Assembly (NCBI RefSeq): GCF_964355755.1
Contig: NC_092676.1
Span: 16,414,288-16,478,287 of the forward strand
From: Antedon mediterranea
Lineage: Eukaryota; Echinodermata; Crinoidea; Comatulida; Antedonidae
Reading direction: 5' to 3'
Length of the DNA stretch: 64,000 nt
Below the pieces are notes generated by a model. It ran no database searches. It saw only the letters and a list, made by a program, of their open reading frames with translations, and was not told the origin of the DNA. The position numbers were made by a program, and so were the translations under genes. Every line of letters begins with the position of its first letter. Positions within the stretch are counted from its first letter, which is position 1. This document shows, one piece after another, positions 36,211 through 49,155 of this stretch.

Positions 36211-39200
36211 GTGAGTTCCTAATGCCTGATTATTGACTTGTGTTTACATCATTTGAATGCACTAACATTGCACTATTCCTATTAACACCTTCATTTTCTT
36301 TGTTTATATTTCTTACTAACAATCATTGTTTGTTGTCTTTTGTGTTTTATGAAACTGCAATCAAGACATATACAGTCAAAATGGCAAAAGGCTGACAACT
36401 TTCTATGAGTTTTATCAGATAATCTATATGGTTTTGACCACTCTTTTAACATGAATAAAGTACTGACTTTATTGAAAGATTCATTTCATAAACTGAATAC
36501 ACAAACCAACAAGAATATTGTTGGTTTATCCAGGTAAGCTAGGAACGAAATACACTCAAGATTTTCCAGATTTTGATTTTGTTATAAGGTAACAACATTG
36601 AATTTTACTATATTAAATTACTGTATAAAAATAATAACTCAATTTTTCTTTTTTATAATTTAAAAATTATTAATTAAAACACAGAGAAAATTAAAATAAA
36701 ACCCAGTAAAAAATATTTATTTGAATGGCCTGGTACTAATAATTTTTCAAAATTTTAATTTTCAATTATACCAAACGGGAGTGATGGTCTCAATTCTGAT
36801 ATAAATGCCCCAATTATAATCTCAATTTAAAAATAAAACTATTAGTTTCACATTGGAGGTTGGACATTTTTATTTGCTATTAGCTATTTTTTGACAATTA
36901 AAAATAGCGATATTTAATTAATTTAAAAAAAAAACAACTGCTCTACTTTTTGTTATTATGACTTCAATATATAAAAAAGAAATTGAAACCAGTTCCAATT
37001 TAATATGAACATTATTTGTAATAAAGTACTAATTACGGTAATAGTAAAAATATCTGGAGGCTCCAAAATTTGACAATGGCGGAGATGTGAAAATAACCAA
37101 TGTATTTACTTGACCTTTTACTGCCTTTAAAGAAATGATGTAAGTAACAATATAGATGTAATAATATAATAATAAGTGGGCGTAATAAATGCAGTAGGAT
37201 GAATAGTATCATCAATATGATATGAATATGAAATTATCCTGGATTAATAATATTGAAGCAACGAATAAGAATATTAATCCTTTATAATTTGAGGAAATTT
37301 CCTGAAATCGTAATGAATACACCAGTACTGTTCACACTTGCAACAAGTTTAATGAGATTAACAGAACTATCTGAACAATGAGTAATGACTAGAAAAACAT
37401 ATTTCATTGATATGTTGATGAAACAAAACACTGCACTTTATGAAATGAAAGATAGTTTAATCAGCAAACAATTTTATATTTAATTATTTCCTGGTATGAG
37501 GTAATGCTGTCAAAGGAATGTAAAATATGAAACAAAATATGCTTAAATTTTAATGTCTTTTTGGTGCCTATAGCTTACCTGGATAAATAGAAAATTGCCT
37601 ATACACTTCTGATTAAGAGCTACAATGCAAAAATGTTAAATGGTCCCTGAACATTGCTCCTAGTTAATAGAATAGTCCAACAACCATGATGTTAAATTTG
37701 AGAATATACTACCATCTTAATTTCTTTTCATTAAATCATCGCGTAAACTACAAACTACCAATATATTCTTTAATTAATCAGGAATAAATATGTTTGATTA
37801 AATGTTTGATTGTAGATTTGTGTTGCATGTATGTTGTACTGTATGTATTTTTCTCAATGTATGTGTTGTTTTTGTGTGATGCATCCAATTAACCTTTTCA
37901 TGAACATAGTGGTCATCTAATTGTAATCATTATATCGCTTATGGGTGTGGTCAGACAGATTATATTCATTAAGCTACGGTTTAAAGTATTTATCCATGAA
38001 ATTAAAAAGCAGGTTTTATGGCAGTGGCATGGCTATAGATTATGTTATTTTAAAGCTTAATATTAACACTTCAGCCACCGGTTTCCTGAAAGTATGGCAC
38101 ACCCATTTTATTTTGTACATCTCATAATGTACTACCCCAAATTCTATATTTCACTTTTAATAAAATGTTCTTTAATTTGAGGGGCTTAATGCTTTGTATG
38201 TTTTGTGATCGCTGTATTGTCTGATGTCTCTCATTTCTTATCTTTTCTATTTCTAACTAGTAAAATAATTGTATGTTTAACTTGTAACAAGCGCTGACTA
38301 AACAGGATAGGTGGTGCTTTTTTCCAATGAATTACATAATCTATGTATTATTTTATTTGGGAATGATTCTGATTGTAATTTCAAGAGGGCTCACTATATA
38401 TTATAGTAAAAGTAAAGAATTATAAATGAAAAATAATACTTTTGAATTTTAATGTTTACAGTCATAGGTCAGCTTAAACTGTTTGTTTCATTTTCATTCT
38501 CACTGCTAAAATCATGTTTATATTGACTTTATTATTATCATTGTTTATTCATAATTGATGAAAAGATGTTTATCTTTTCATTTTCCATCTAACTTTTTGT
38601 TTTATTTACACATCATTTTTTGATAAAAGTATCACATTTAAATTTCTTTTTTGTTTCTTAATAAAAGTGATAATTTTCTTTTTATTTCATGGTCATCTTT
38701 TGATTGCATTTATAGGACAATTAAGTATGTTCAAGTTTTAATTATTATAAAAAATAATATAAATATTTGTTTTCTGCTTTTGTATCCACAAATACAAGCC
38801 ACTAACATCTATAAATTATCTCTTACATTTAATTTGTCTATTGTATTTTATTGATTAACTGTTTTAGTATTTCATCTTTATAACTTTGTATTGATCCAGG
38901 TGATACTAGAATACTAATCAATATATTATTGACTGACACTCTTCTTCAATAACAACAACTTATTATTCTAACTAACATTCCTTTTTATTTCAATCATTAA
39001 TTTCAATGTATTTTGTTCTGTAATTTCATAACAATTTGCTTTCTGATTCGTAATTGTTTCTCTGAATTTGTTTATTTTTGCGATACAGAACCCACTAACT
39101 TATTTAAATTATATTATACAGTACTGTACTGTACATATAATAACAATTTCAAGTAAACAAACAAGTATTATATCATGCCATCTGTGGTACCTACCATAAG

Positions 39201-39544
39201 AACATTTAGGAAGAGAGACCCATAACAGTTATCTAACACCTAAATTCATCTAACACAATTATTTATCAAGAATTGTTAGTCTTGTATGTATATTGTTTTT
39301 CTACCCATTTTTCCATTTTTAAGTTAATATGCCTTTTGAAGTAATTGCAAATAATAGAAGAACATATAAACACTGAAATGTGCATGTATTTTATAAGAAG
39401 TAATGTAATTTATTGGCTAAAAAATAAAGTCACATAATTCCTAATTAATACATTAACATTCTGTTGTGGAAAAGTTTCATTTTGAATCATTAATATTGAA
39501 TGCAAAAACAATAAATATCTTCAAAATAATATTTTAAGTAAATT

Positions 39545-39836
39545 TTCTTTTGGATGATCCAAAGTCGAATAAAATTCGTAAACTTACGTTTTTTACTCTA
39601 GCTTTCGCTGGTCAACGACGCAGCTTAATCATGAGTGAGTCTCTGTGACTTGGACTTGTTACCATTAGATCTCGTATATGGTATAGTGCCATCTATAGAT
39701 CGTTCAGGTTTTCCCAAATGGGATTGTCGGGGCCTCCTCTTTAGTAAGTTGTTGTACAATTTTGGGAGTTCCAAACCGCCGTCGTCTCTGTTCATAGTGT
39801 TACCATGTTTTCTTATTTTTAAAATAATAAATTATC
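39545..39836 (-). mobile_element. 5'-truncated Penelope-like element, 3' end with hammerhead-like motif
   Basis: On the minus strand this fragment holds the end of a Penelope-type ORF followed by CTCATGA, a GCTG/CAGC stem, GAAA and GCTAGAGT (about 39592-39636). This resembles the hammerhead ribozyme core (CUGAUGA, stem, GAAA) known from Penelope-like element terminal repeats, with one core base changed. Everything 5' of the C-terminal tail is missing, and the break is at an A/T-only stretch near 39830. Confidence 0.6.
39625..39829 (-). pseudogene. C-terminal remnant of a Penelope-like element protein (after GIY-YIG)
   Basis: Minus-strand open frame reading IRKHGNTMNRDDGGLELPKL, then YNNLLKRRPRQSHLGKP, to a TAA at 39625-39627. 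Penelope-like polyproteins carry a reverse transcriptase followed by a GIY-YIG endonuclease, and end with a motif of the type I-R-K-x...M-N-R-D-x-G-x-x-x-L-P-x-x-[YW]-[DN]-x-L-L, which this matches. The reverse transcriptase and most of the endonuclease are absent, so it cannot be functional. The + strand frame over the same bases is a shadow. Confidence 0.65.
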
Positions 39837-41709
39837 AAAATAATAAATTATAAACATTTTGTTTGAAGGAAAATGTTCATTTGACCCTTTATGACCTTTG
39901 TATTTGAGCTTTTGAAGTGAAGGGTTAACTGAAAGATCAAAAATCCACCCCCATGTGATTTAATTTATGCATTTGTTTTGTGGTACAGTACAAGCATTCA
40001 CTGTTTTAACACTAACAGAATATACACATTGAGTTTATTGTTTAAAGAAGGTGGTACTATGAGACATGTTATTGTAAGAAATACTGTAGTTATTAAATCT
40101 GTTCCCTGCTTTAAATAAACAAAGACAAAATGCTAATAATTATAAACAACTGTGTATTTCCAAGAAATTGTTACAGAAACCACAGACCTTAATTAAAACT
40201 ATAATAGGTTCATGCAGAGACAATTCTACCTAATAAATCTAAAATTTGTTTTTCTAGATAGAACAATGAATTCATTATATAAAACAACACTTTATTATTG
40301 TTATTTATTATTATTGCCAACAATAAATGTCAATAAAACAAACAATTTAAAAAACAAAGGATTGATTATTATATTGTTTTGCGTTCCTTTATGGAATGAT
40401 GCACGACTATTTCATTATCAATTTGGTTTTAATATCTTGTTTATTAATAATTTTGAAACAAACTTAATCTACAATAAACAAATAGAGTAAACATTTCAGG
40501 ACAGGATTTTAAGAAGACAAAAAATAGATAATTTTATTGAAAATGATTCTTCCAAAGTATCGATGTTGTCCTGTAAATTCTGTTTGAAACTATATGTATA
40601 GTAGTAATAACCATTTTTTTCTGCTTGATTTGCGTGACTGATGCATAAAAATATACTGTACAAATGAATTTCAAGACGTTAGACCCGCTCCTACCAACTG
40701 TAAAAATCAATGAATATCAAATACCTGCTAACTTCGTATATACCGGTACCAGTTAAAGTAACATTTGTATAAGAGAAACATACCACTAAATAAATCTAAA
40801 ATATACAAAAATAAGTACTGGTATACCAGTAAATAATGATGAGAGAATAGGTTGTATTAAATATGTGCTAATTGAAGAATTACAATATTATGATGTTAAT
40901 TTAAATATAATTTAAATTTAGTGGCATTTGTAGAATTTGTAAATGGGTGCAAACAACACATATTGTGAGAAGATGGTAGAGACATATTGGCCATTACAAC
41001 AAGTTTATTTCCCAATGCGATCAGTCAACAACGTCGCATGGCAAAAATCCTCAAAATGTTAACAGAAAGCTGAGCATGAATTAGAGCATGTAAATTATCA
41101 CCATTATACAGTATATCACTTTTTTGTTAGGTCTATTCAAATCATGCGTAATTGACCAATCAAATTGTAAAAATACAATCAAGGTGTGTTATAAATTTAG
41201 TGTATTCTGTGGATATCCTGCACAGTGTTCGTTACATGTAAAAAACCCATTTTTGTTATGATACAGGTCTTCTTGTTTCTATTATATTCAAATCACCATT
41301 ACTCTATGATTGTAACAGCTTGTCTCTTTCGCTACACGTTTTATATTTTCTCTTTGATAATAATTCTTGTTATTATTTCTAACATACTGAATAGCCTAAT
41401 ATGGTGTGCTGTATCATTAATACAATTACTTAATGTATTCATCAGTTTCTATGTCTGTTTGCATTTCTCTACATGTCTATCTATAAAAAGTTATTAATAT
41501 TTGAAATTTAAAAATTGTATTGTTTATTATTAGATAATTAACTACTAACTATAAAGTTTATTTGATTTTTTTTACTTCATTAATTTCTGACTTCTTAATT
41601 TATCTTATAAGTTGTTATGTTTTTTAATTTAAAATTTTACAATAATAGATGTCAAACAATAATTAATGTCGCCCCCACACAAAAGTGTGTAACTGAAAAC
41701 TACAATACA

Positions 41710-41983
41710 AAACATTTGGTTACGTAGCCATAACATCGGCAGGGGTTCGAGGCTCACTCACTCCATGGTTCTGGTGGTAGAACGAGTCTTCTCGGATAAG
41801 GACTATAAACCGTAGGTCCAGTGTACACTTCTAGCTCGTGTGCACTTTAAAGAACCTAGTACATCTTTCGAGACGAGTAGGGGGTTACCCCGGTGTATTA
41901 GTACATCACAGCCACTGATCACCAACTGGGCCCTCTGGGAGACCAATCTTTGACTGAAGAGGTTACCCAGTATAAATATAAAT

Positions 41984-42016
<33 letters not shown>

Positions 42017-42017
42017 C
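41710..42017 (+). repeat. Non-LTR/SINE-type 3' tail ending in a (TCAA)n run
   Basis: Contains the widespread invertebrate sequence order GGATAAGGACTATAAACCGT, AGGTCCAGTGTACAC, GCACTTTAAAGAACCTAGTA, TTTCGAGACGAGTAGGGGGT, TACCCCGGTGT and GGGCCCTCTGGGAGACCAA, then TATAAATATAAATT and a TCAA tetranucleotide run (about 41985-42017). A simple-repeat tail at the 3' end indicates a retrotransposed copy. No protein frame. The exact family is not assigned. Confidence 0.65.
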
Positions 42018-42247
42018 ATTTGGTTTGGAAAAAATTACTGTAATAATAAATTTATATACATTTGAACTTCCCTGTTTAATGGCCACTTATTCAATAGCAT
42101 TTGATACCTCCTGAGAGAACCTGTGGATTCTTGTTGAATTTGGATTGCATTTTGTATGATTCTTTACCTCCCAAATTTGTTTTTTTAATGGAAACAATCT
42201 ATTACTGAACCAATTGATCTTAATTAAAATGTAATATATTACAGTGC

Positions 42248-42290
42248 TTAAAGATGTATTGTCCCTCAAAAACATGAAAAATGAAGATGA
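42248..42290. repeat. Solitary TTAA-type MITE end
   Basis: TTAA|AGATGTATTGTCCCT followed by CAAAAACATGAAAAATGAA matches the left end at 11488. I find no inverted partner downstream, so this is a lone or truncated end. The 91-codon open frame overlapping it has no coding character. Confidence 0.55.
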
Positions 42291-44143
42291 ATTAAATCAG
42301 ACTTTGAATAGGTTATTTTGTAGTTTTAATACAGTTACTCACTTCCATAGAATGGACTTCAGCACGATAGGTAGATCTAATGATGATACAACAAATGAGC
42401 AAAGAGAGCATATTAGAAACAAGTTAAAAACTACATTAGTATCAATTATAATTGATTGGTACATGTTTGTTTTGATGTTAAGATTATTAAATTTACTTTC
42501 TGTTTTAAATTTATTGTAAATATTTTCACAACAAAGGTTTCATCACAAAACAAATAAGTCCTTATTGATAATAAAAACATTTAATAGAATACAGGTATTA
42601 TTATACTGTACTATGAAAACATAGTCAATATATTTAGAAAGTTAGTAAAATCTCAAACTGTAGGGGGCAGTATTCATAAAATTGTTAAATTTCATAAAAT
42701 TGTATAATTTACAGTTAGTACAGTTTAAAGTCTACAAAAGTGTATTACTGTAAGTGTAAGTAAATGTTATAATATTAATAGAAAGGCAGTGATCGACACA
42801 AAAATATTACATAACTAATACAAAGATTATATTCATTTCACTGGTTTTTTAAAAAATTAAAAATGTTATTAATATTATTTGATTATACATTTATTATGGC
42901 CTACTACTGGACAATTTAAGTAAATTTTAATTTTTTTTTTATTCTTTGTTTTTTTATGTATTTTTTTCTTTGTTTACTATAAAAATCTATTAAATATATT
43001 GCAGGAGATAAACTAAAGATGAGTTTCAGATAACAATGTATGCTTAATAAAATTTTTTTTTAATTGAAACTAAAAATTTAAAATTAATTAAATATAATAT
43101 TAATAATATTAGATACAGTTTCAATTTCAAATGTACTTCGACTATGACTACTATCTCCATGTTATTACTATACTGTAGCTACTGTATTTCTGAAGTCTTG
43201 TTCTCAATTATCCAAGTGACCGGTCAGTTTGACCAGAACAATTCCAGTACCAAATTGCTTTTTACAACTTTCCTACTTTTCCAAGTTGCACAGTACCGAT
43301 GAATCATGACTGAGATTGAGCTGTCCAATGCGAAAATCGGACGTTGAGTTTAAACTAACCAAGTCATATAGTGCCCTCAATAGTTGATTTTATTGGTATT
43401 TGTTGCTTTCGGTAAAACCATGGAGGAATTTCCAAAGGTATAGTGCCAATGAACATGCATTTCCGACTGAAATGCCTAGTTTGATTAAAACATTGAATGT
43501 GGCTTAACATACAGATATTTAATATAATCTTCTTGTTATTCATGATTTGTTTATTTGTTTGTTCACTAATTTCCTAACATAAGAACAAAAGAAGTTTGTC
43601 AATATAAATGCTCATTTCAGCCTCCTCCCCCCTCTTTTTTTTTTTTTTTTGGCAATTTTCAATTTCAGTTATGTGTTCTTATAACAAAATGTCTATAGTT
43701 ATATTAAATTTAAACTGTTATTTCTTGGAAGTGTATCTTAACTTATTTCTTAGTAAGTGTAAGAGTTAAGTGTACTGAATTACTGTACCTAAAGGTCATT
43801 TGATTATGTTGATTGAGCAATGCTTTGTGTTGCCTCTATTCAAGATGCCCTGCCATTGAATAGAGATGAGAAACCTCTATTGTTAAACATAACAATAGCC
43901 ATTCCTTTAAGTATACTTTGCTGAGGATAGCCTAGCAAACTGGCGCACATTTCACACTTCTCATTGACTTTACTCTCTGCTTGTGTCAAATGTAGGGAAT
44001 TTCACGGTGCTTATGTTACATCATTTCAAGTGTACTTCAAAATAGTTGTATATTGTTCCTTATTAATTGGATGGATTTTTAATTTGACCTTTGGATTTTG
44101 ATAAAACTGTGTTTTTTTATCATTCAAATTGTATTTTTTACAG

Positions 44144-44322
44144 ACTCCTTGCTGAGGGATATACATTGGTGTTAGAGGGTACTGATCAACGCTGGGAGAA
44201 ACTTACTGAAAATCTACTGGATATTATCGTAAACTGTGTAAACAATGGCGTTCCAACGGTATATCGTGTCATTGGATCCGACATGGACCAAATCATTATT
44301 GATGTTCATATAGAAATACCAG
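44144..44322 (+). CDS. TIAM/Still life-like Rac GEF, exon 2 (first half of WH1 domain)
   Basis: Acceptor TTTTTTACAG at 44143 and donor GTGGGT at 44323. The first base completes a Leu codon and the last base opens a Gly codon. It encodes LLAEGYTLVLEGTDQRWEKL, then YRVIGSDMDQIIIDVHIEIP. This fits the first strands of a WH1/EVH1 fold: a beta strand, a turn leading to the conserved Trp of the R-W pair, then the 'xYRVxG' and 'xxIIIDxxI' strands that in Ena/VASP read 'xFRVVG' and 'QVVINCxI'. The WH1 domain spans roughly residues 43-143 of the assembled protein. Confidence 0.8.
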
Positions 44323-47300
44323 GTGGGTGATCATGAATTTGTTTGATTTAACTTTGCCATTAAAATTGATTATTTGGAAACACTCAATAGGAAAAAGACC
44401 AACAACTTATATCTAGTGGGCATTTTCTTAGTACTGTAGTGCAGAAAATATAGCCTACACTTAGGGGAAAAATTCCTCCAAGGCAAATTACCCTTATGAT
44501 GTAGTGCTTTTTGCCTTTTTTCTGATTTCCCAATAACTGAATATAGCTGGGGTAATATATCAAGAGAAATTCACAGCCTCAACACACACTCCTTTGATCT
44601 TTAGCCTGGTCCCGACAAATGCTCCAACACCTGCACTGTATAATGTGGCAGCTAGATGGCCTGCATCCAATATTCATAGGAAACAAATTGTAGAAATTGA
44701 AGTTTTAACTGGATTGCACAGACAAACTTTTTGCTCTCTAAAATAGTAAACTGAATTTTTTTTTTGAATAATAGAATAATAAAAATTGTCTCTAATATAC
44801 CTCTGAAATCAAAATTGTCTTTAAAAATGTACCTCTGAAATCAAATTTGTATAGATATCCTTCTTTGTTCTCAAACTTTTATTGAAAAGCAAGTTTTTTT
44901 TAAATTATGGTATTTTTGGTGTTTTTTTTTATTCAGTTTCTGTATGTCTCCTGTTCATTTTACTAGTCAACTGGTTGTCTTTGCATCTTGTTTGTATTTT
45001 AATGAAAAAAATTCATTATATCGGAATACTGTATGAATGTGAAGTTGTTCACTAAATGTTATCTAATAATATTTTAACTACTTATTACTAATAATAATAT
45101 ACTATTGTAAAATTATGTGTTTATATACCAGGAAATACAATTAAATGTATTTTAGAGTGATACAATGAAAATCCAAAGGCAAATTTTCATATAGATTTTG
45201 TAATTATTCGATACTGATACTTTATGGAACATATGGAATTTTGGTTATAGTTTGTTTCTTAGTTTTCTGTCCATGTTAGCTAATAACAGTTTGGTCTCCA
45301 ACTGTTACACTTGGATGCAAATATCAAAGTATGCAAGCAAAATATATTACAAAAACATATATCCATAGTTATTATTGAACCATTAACCTTTAGAGATATA
45401 GCGAAATCGGGAAGCGTAGAAAACACATACATATGAAATATATTGAAACCAATAGCAAACATGCCTTGGGGTCGTCAGTGGAGTTAATGTGTATTTGTGT
45501 TCATATGATATCGGTATCTTCAGTATTGCTTTATTAGCATATTGGTTGGTGATGATGATAGAGGAATTTAAGGTAAGAATGTATTACATTGATAGCATCA
45601 ATCAAAAGTTTAATTTCAGGTGGTAACACATGTTTTAATATTTTACTACTGTATAGTACAGTATTAATTTAGCATTTAATTTCAGTTACAGTTGCTTTTT
45701 TAGAAACAATAAGTTGAGATCAGTAGAATTCAGTTCGTATGGTATTTCAGCTTTAGAAAAATTAGGTGTACAGTATGTTCATTTTTTAACCAATGCAATG
45801 ATTTTAATGAATTATTTATTATGTATTACAGTATGGCTTTAACATGTTTGAGCTACTATAAACAAATTGGAATTTCCTGTTTGTGTGATTACCATTATTA
45901 TAATTATAAATACATTATTTTCCAAGCCATATGGCCTACAATACAGTGTTTGAAAATATAGTCTTTCAGAAAATCTTATATTATTATCTGAAACTGAAAT
46001 TGCTGTTTAATGTTTCTGAGTGAGTGAGAAATAATGTTTATAATTTAAGTCAATGATGTTTCCTTTAAAGTCTTTCAAAATACCATAAGCAATTTGTTTT
46101 TCTTAACTTATTATACATTACAAAATCAATTCCATACAATAGAAAGTACTACTGTTGATAAATGAAGCGTCACTTAAGCATTTCTTAAATATCTTGACTT
46201 TTAAACCGAAAAGATTGATAAATTCTAGTCCTGTTTGGAAAATCTTAAGATCCTTTAATATTTCCATTTTTTTGTTGTAAAAATAATCTTATGGATAAGC
46301 GGCACAGTGAAATTGTTAATACAGTATAGAGCGAGTAAGCCAGACCTATAAATGATAATATAGTTCGTGACTTTGATATTAATATGGGATAATTGTTTTC
46401 TGTAAAGTCAAATATGATCAATGCATACTGTAGGATTAAAAGTTCTTTGAAAATTGAAATTTACTAATGAATTTTCATAATCTTGGTCTTCATTTACTGT
46501 ACATGTGCAACTGTAGCCTGGTGGTACAGCACAGGTGGTTTATTGTTGATCCACATTCTAATCTCAATAGTATATCACATTTGTCACATTGAATGTATTT
46601 AATCTGTGCCTTAACATTCTGATGAACTATGTGATTAAAACATAAACCTGATTCCAATGTATCAAATCGAAGTCATTACGAACGCATTCTGATGAAAATG
46701 TGTCTATTATTACACAGAATATTCTAATTAGCCTTTAATCAATATTTATTAAAACACATCTAAAGTCTACAATGCATCGTAAATTGGTATTGAGAATTTT
46801 CGAAATTACAGCACTTATCACTGTTTATCACAAGGTCAAGTTTTTGCACATGTGCACTTTGTATAGCTCTCGCCCAAAGTGGTTAATGCATTTTTCACGT
46901 CCAACTTACACTTAGATTGTACAACAAAAACTCTTCAATAGAAGCATTCTGCTATAGTTGTATTTTAGCTTTAGGAAATTCGGACTAGATCAATGAAATT
47001 GTGGATTTACTGGGATCATTTAAAGAGTTATCATAGTCGTTGAAAAAAATACTTTTATCTGAAAAGTAATTTAATGTAAGTATCGAGCATTTACATCGTT
47101 CAACATTTTAGAGTCTTGATTTTTATTTATTTTATTTTGTTTCATCAGTATATTGTAATAAATTTTATATGCTGTTGTATATCGGGAAAACAAATTGAAA
47201 TATTTAAATGTCGTTATACTATATTGCGACTTATAATAATAATTTGTTTTAATTTTATTATTTTATTATTTACTATATTTTTCCATACAGTATGTGCAGA

Positions 47301-48639
47301 CACATCACTGAGAATCTGCCGGATTTTTTTCCCATAATACTTTTTACATTATTCCTTCCCCTACTACCTAGCCATGATCTTTATCCTTGGGATTCTCCAT
47401 GACCGACATTTTCCCAGGGTTGTACATTATGATTTTATATATAACCTGCTTAGGTGAGTGTCCGCACACCAGATGTATTGGTGTTTAACAGCATCATACG
47501 TCACACTGCAGCTACACCACATGCATGATTATCAATAGATTCCCACACCGATCTCGTAACGATTCGCATGTAAATTGAATCTTTGTCATCAAAATTGATT
47601 TCAATTGAGCTAGATATTGCATTACAAGTTCAATCAGTGATTTCATCAGTTGTGCTTGCCATTCTCTCTATACATGCGGCAGGCGAGGATGCACATCCAT
47701 ATTTACTGTCATTATCTATAATTTAATTTCACGAAGGTATTCAAATTGTTATTTTTGTTTCATCAACCAATTTTGAAATAGGAATACTGAGACTAGAGTA
47801 GTATACAAATTCTATACATACACAGTATATTACAGGTAGGCCTACTATATTTTCACAAACTGGGTGGGGGATGATGGATAGTGTTGTCCTTGGATATAAA
47901 AGATATCAAATTTTTAGATATTAAAATGTAATATGTTACTGTACTTCACTAAATACTGTAAACACTAAAAAGTGTTGACAAATCTGTCATATCCACAATT
48001 TAATTTAAGAATGTTTTTAACCTTCATTTTCTGAAGCTTGGTATTTCTCATTTGCTTATTTTAATTATTATTTTAGTTGATATTCAGTCCCGTTTTTCAT
48101 GTTAATCTTCTTTTGAAATTTTATAATTTCCTTATATTTAAATTCATACACTTCGTTATGTGCCATTTTGTGTTTAAAGCCTTTATAAGAATTATTTCTG
48201 TTTTTATAGTGTAGTATCATTGTGCATTATGCAATTGTTTTTTAAATTAGATATACTGTATACTATATTTGATCATTGATAAATTCCAGTTACTTTGTAT
48301 TTATTTCTATTGTTTAAATGTATACCAACTTGATAGGTGATAATGAATTGCTTCCTGGTTGCGACATCATTTGGAAAGATTCTATCTTTTAATTAATTAT
48401 TTATAAACTTCCTAATTGTATTACTCACACTCAAACTACAGTTATCAGTTTCATTGTATATTTACTGTATCCCTATATGGTTTTATTTTTGGCAAAGGTG
48501 AATAAAATAAATAGTTGAAAGGAATCTAATAAATTCTAATCCAACTTCGGTAATTGCATTTTTTACAGTTCAGAAATTGCATTTTTAAATTGTATATATT
48601 AAAAAAATGTTTGTTTTAATATAGACCCACATAATGTAA

Positions 48640-48785
48640 CAGCCCAAATCACGGGCAGATCCAGGGGTAGGGGTCGGTTTCGAAAATTAAAAAAGGCTGC
48701 TTCCAACCGAGATTTGAACCCTGACTCTTCTGCTTTCAGGATATGCAGACATCCTACCATTAGACCACTGCTGCTTTCGTAGTAT
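48640..48785 (-). repeat. tRNA-derived SINE
   Basis: On the minus strand a tRNA-like head (about 48777 down to 48695) has an A box TGGTCTAATGGTAGG and a B box GGTTCAAATCTC at tRNA-like spacing, followed by TTTTTT. The 5-bp anticodon-type stem TCTGC/GCAGA encloses an 11-nt loop instead of 7, and the acceptor arms do not pair, so this is not a working tRNA. Downstream comes a non-tRNA body (GACCCCTACCCCTGGATCTG). A Pol III-type SINE is the best reading; tRNA pseudogene is the alternative. Confidence 0.6.
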
Positions 48786-49155
48786 AGTCCAAATTCTAAT
48801 TGGATAGCAACTTTTCAACACTCTGATAAATGAAATGCTTAGAATAGTAGGTAATAAAAGAGTATAACAATTACAGAGTACATGACAATTGACATTAAAG
48901 TGTAATTTTAGTAAACAATCTATAGTTTATTTAAGTGTAATCTAAATTGAGTAATTTGTGATATTTGATCTATTGATATGGTAAACATAAAGGGTCATTT
49001 TAACTTGTACTCAATTGTACTCAATACATCTAACTGTAGAATAGACTGATATTATTTGTCATCAGTATAAAAACCAATAAAATCAATAATCAGAATAATA
49101 AGCAAGCATATCAGATCCATTTTAAACAAATGGTCTGTTGTACAGTATGCACGTT

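Larger units (their letters stand above)
36211..44143 (+). other. Intron 1 of the TIAM-like gene (7.9 kb)
   Basis: GTGAGT donor, TTTTTTACAG acceptor. It contains a Penelope-like remnant (39540-39836), a retroelement tail with (TCAA)n (about 41710-42017) and one lone TTAA-type MITE end (42248). The rest is AT-rich sequence without coding character. Confidence 0.75.

Noticed and set aside
39635-39853. 72-codon + strand open frame
   Set aside because: The minus-strand frame over the same bases matches a Penelope-like C-terminus; the + frame is its shadow.
42244-42519. 91-codon open frame starting in a MITE end
   Set aside because: Its first codons are the TTAA-type terminus and the rest becomes Leu/Ile-rich AT sequence without coding character.
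48695-48777. Functional tRNA gene on the minus strand
   Set aside because: A and B boxes are present, but the acceptor stem does not pair and the anticodon loop is 11 nt; a SINE is more likely.
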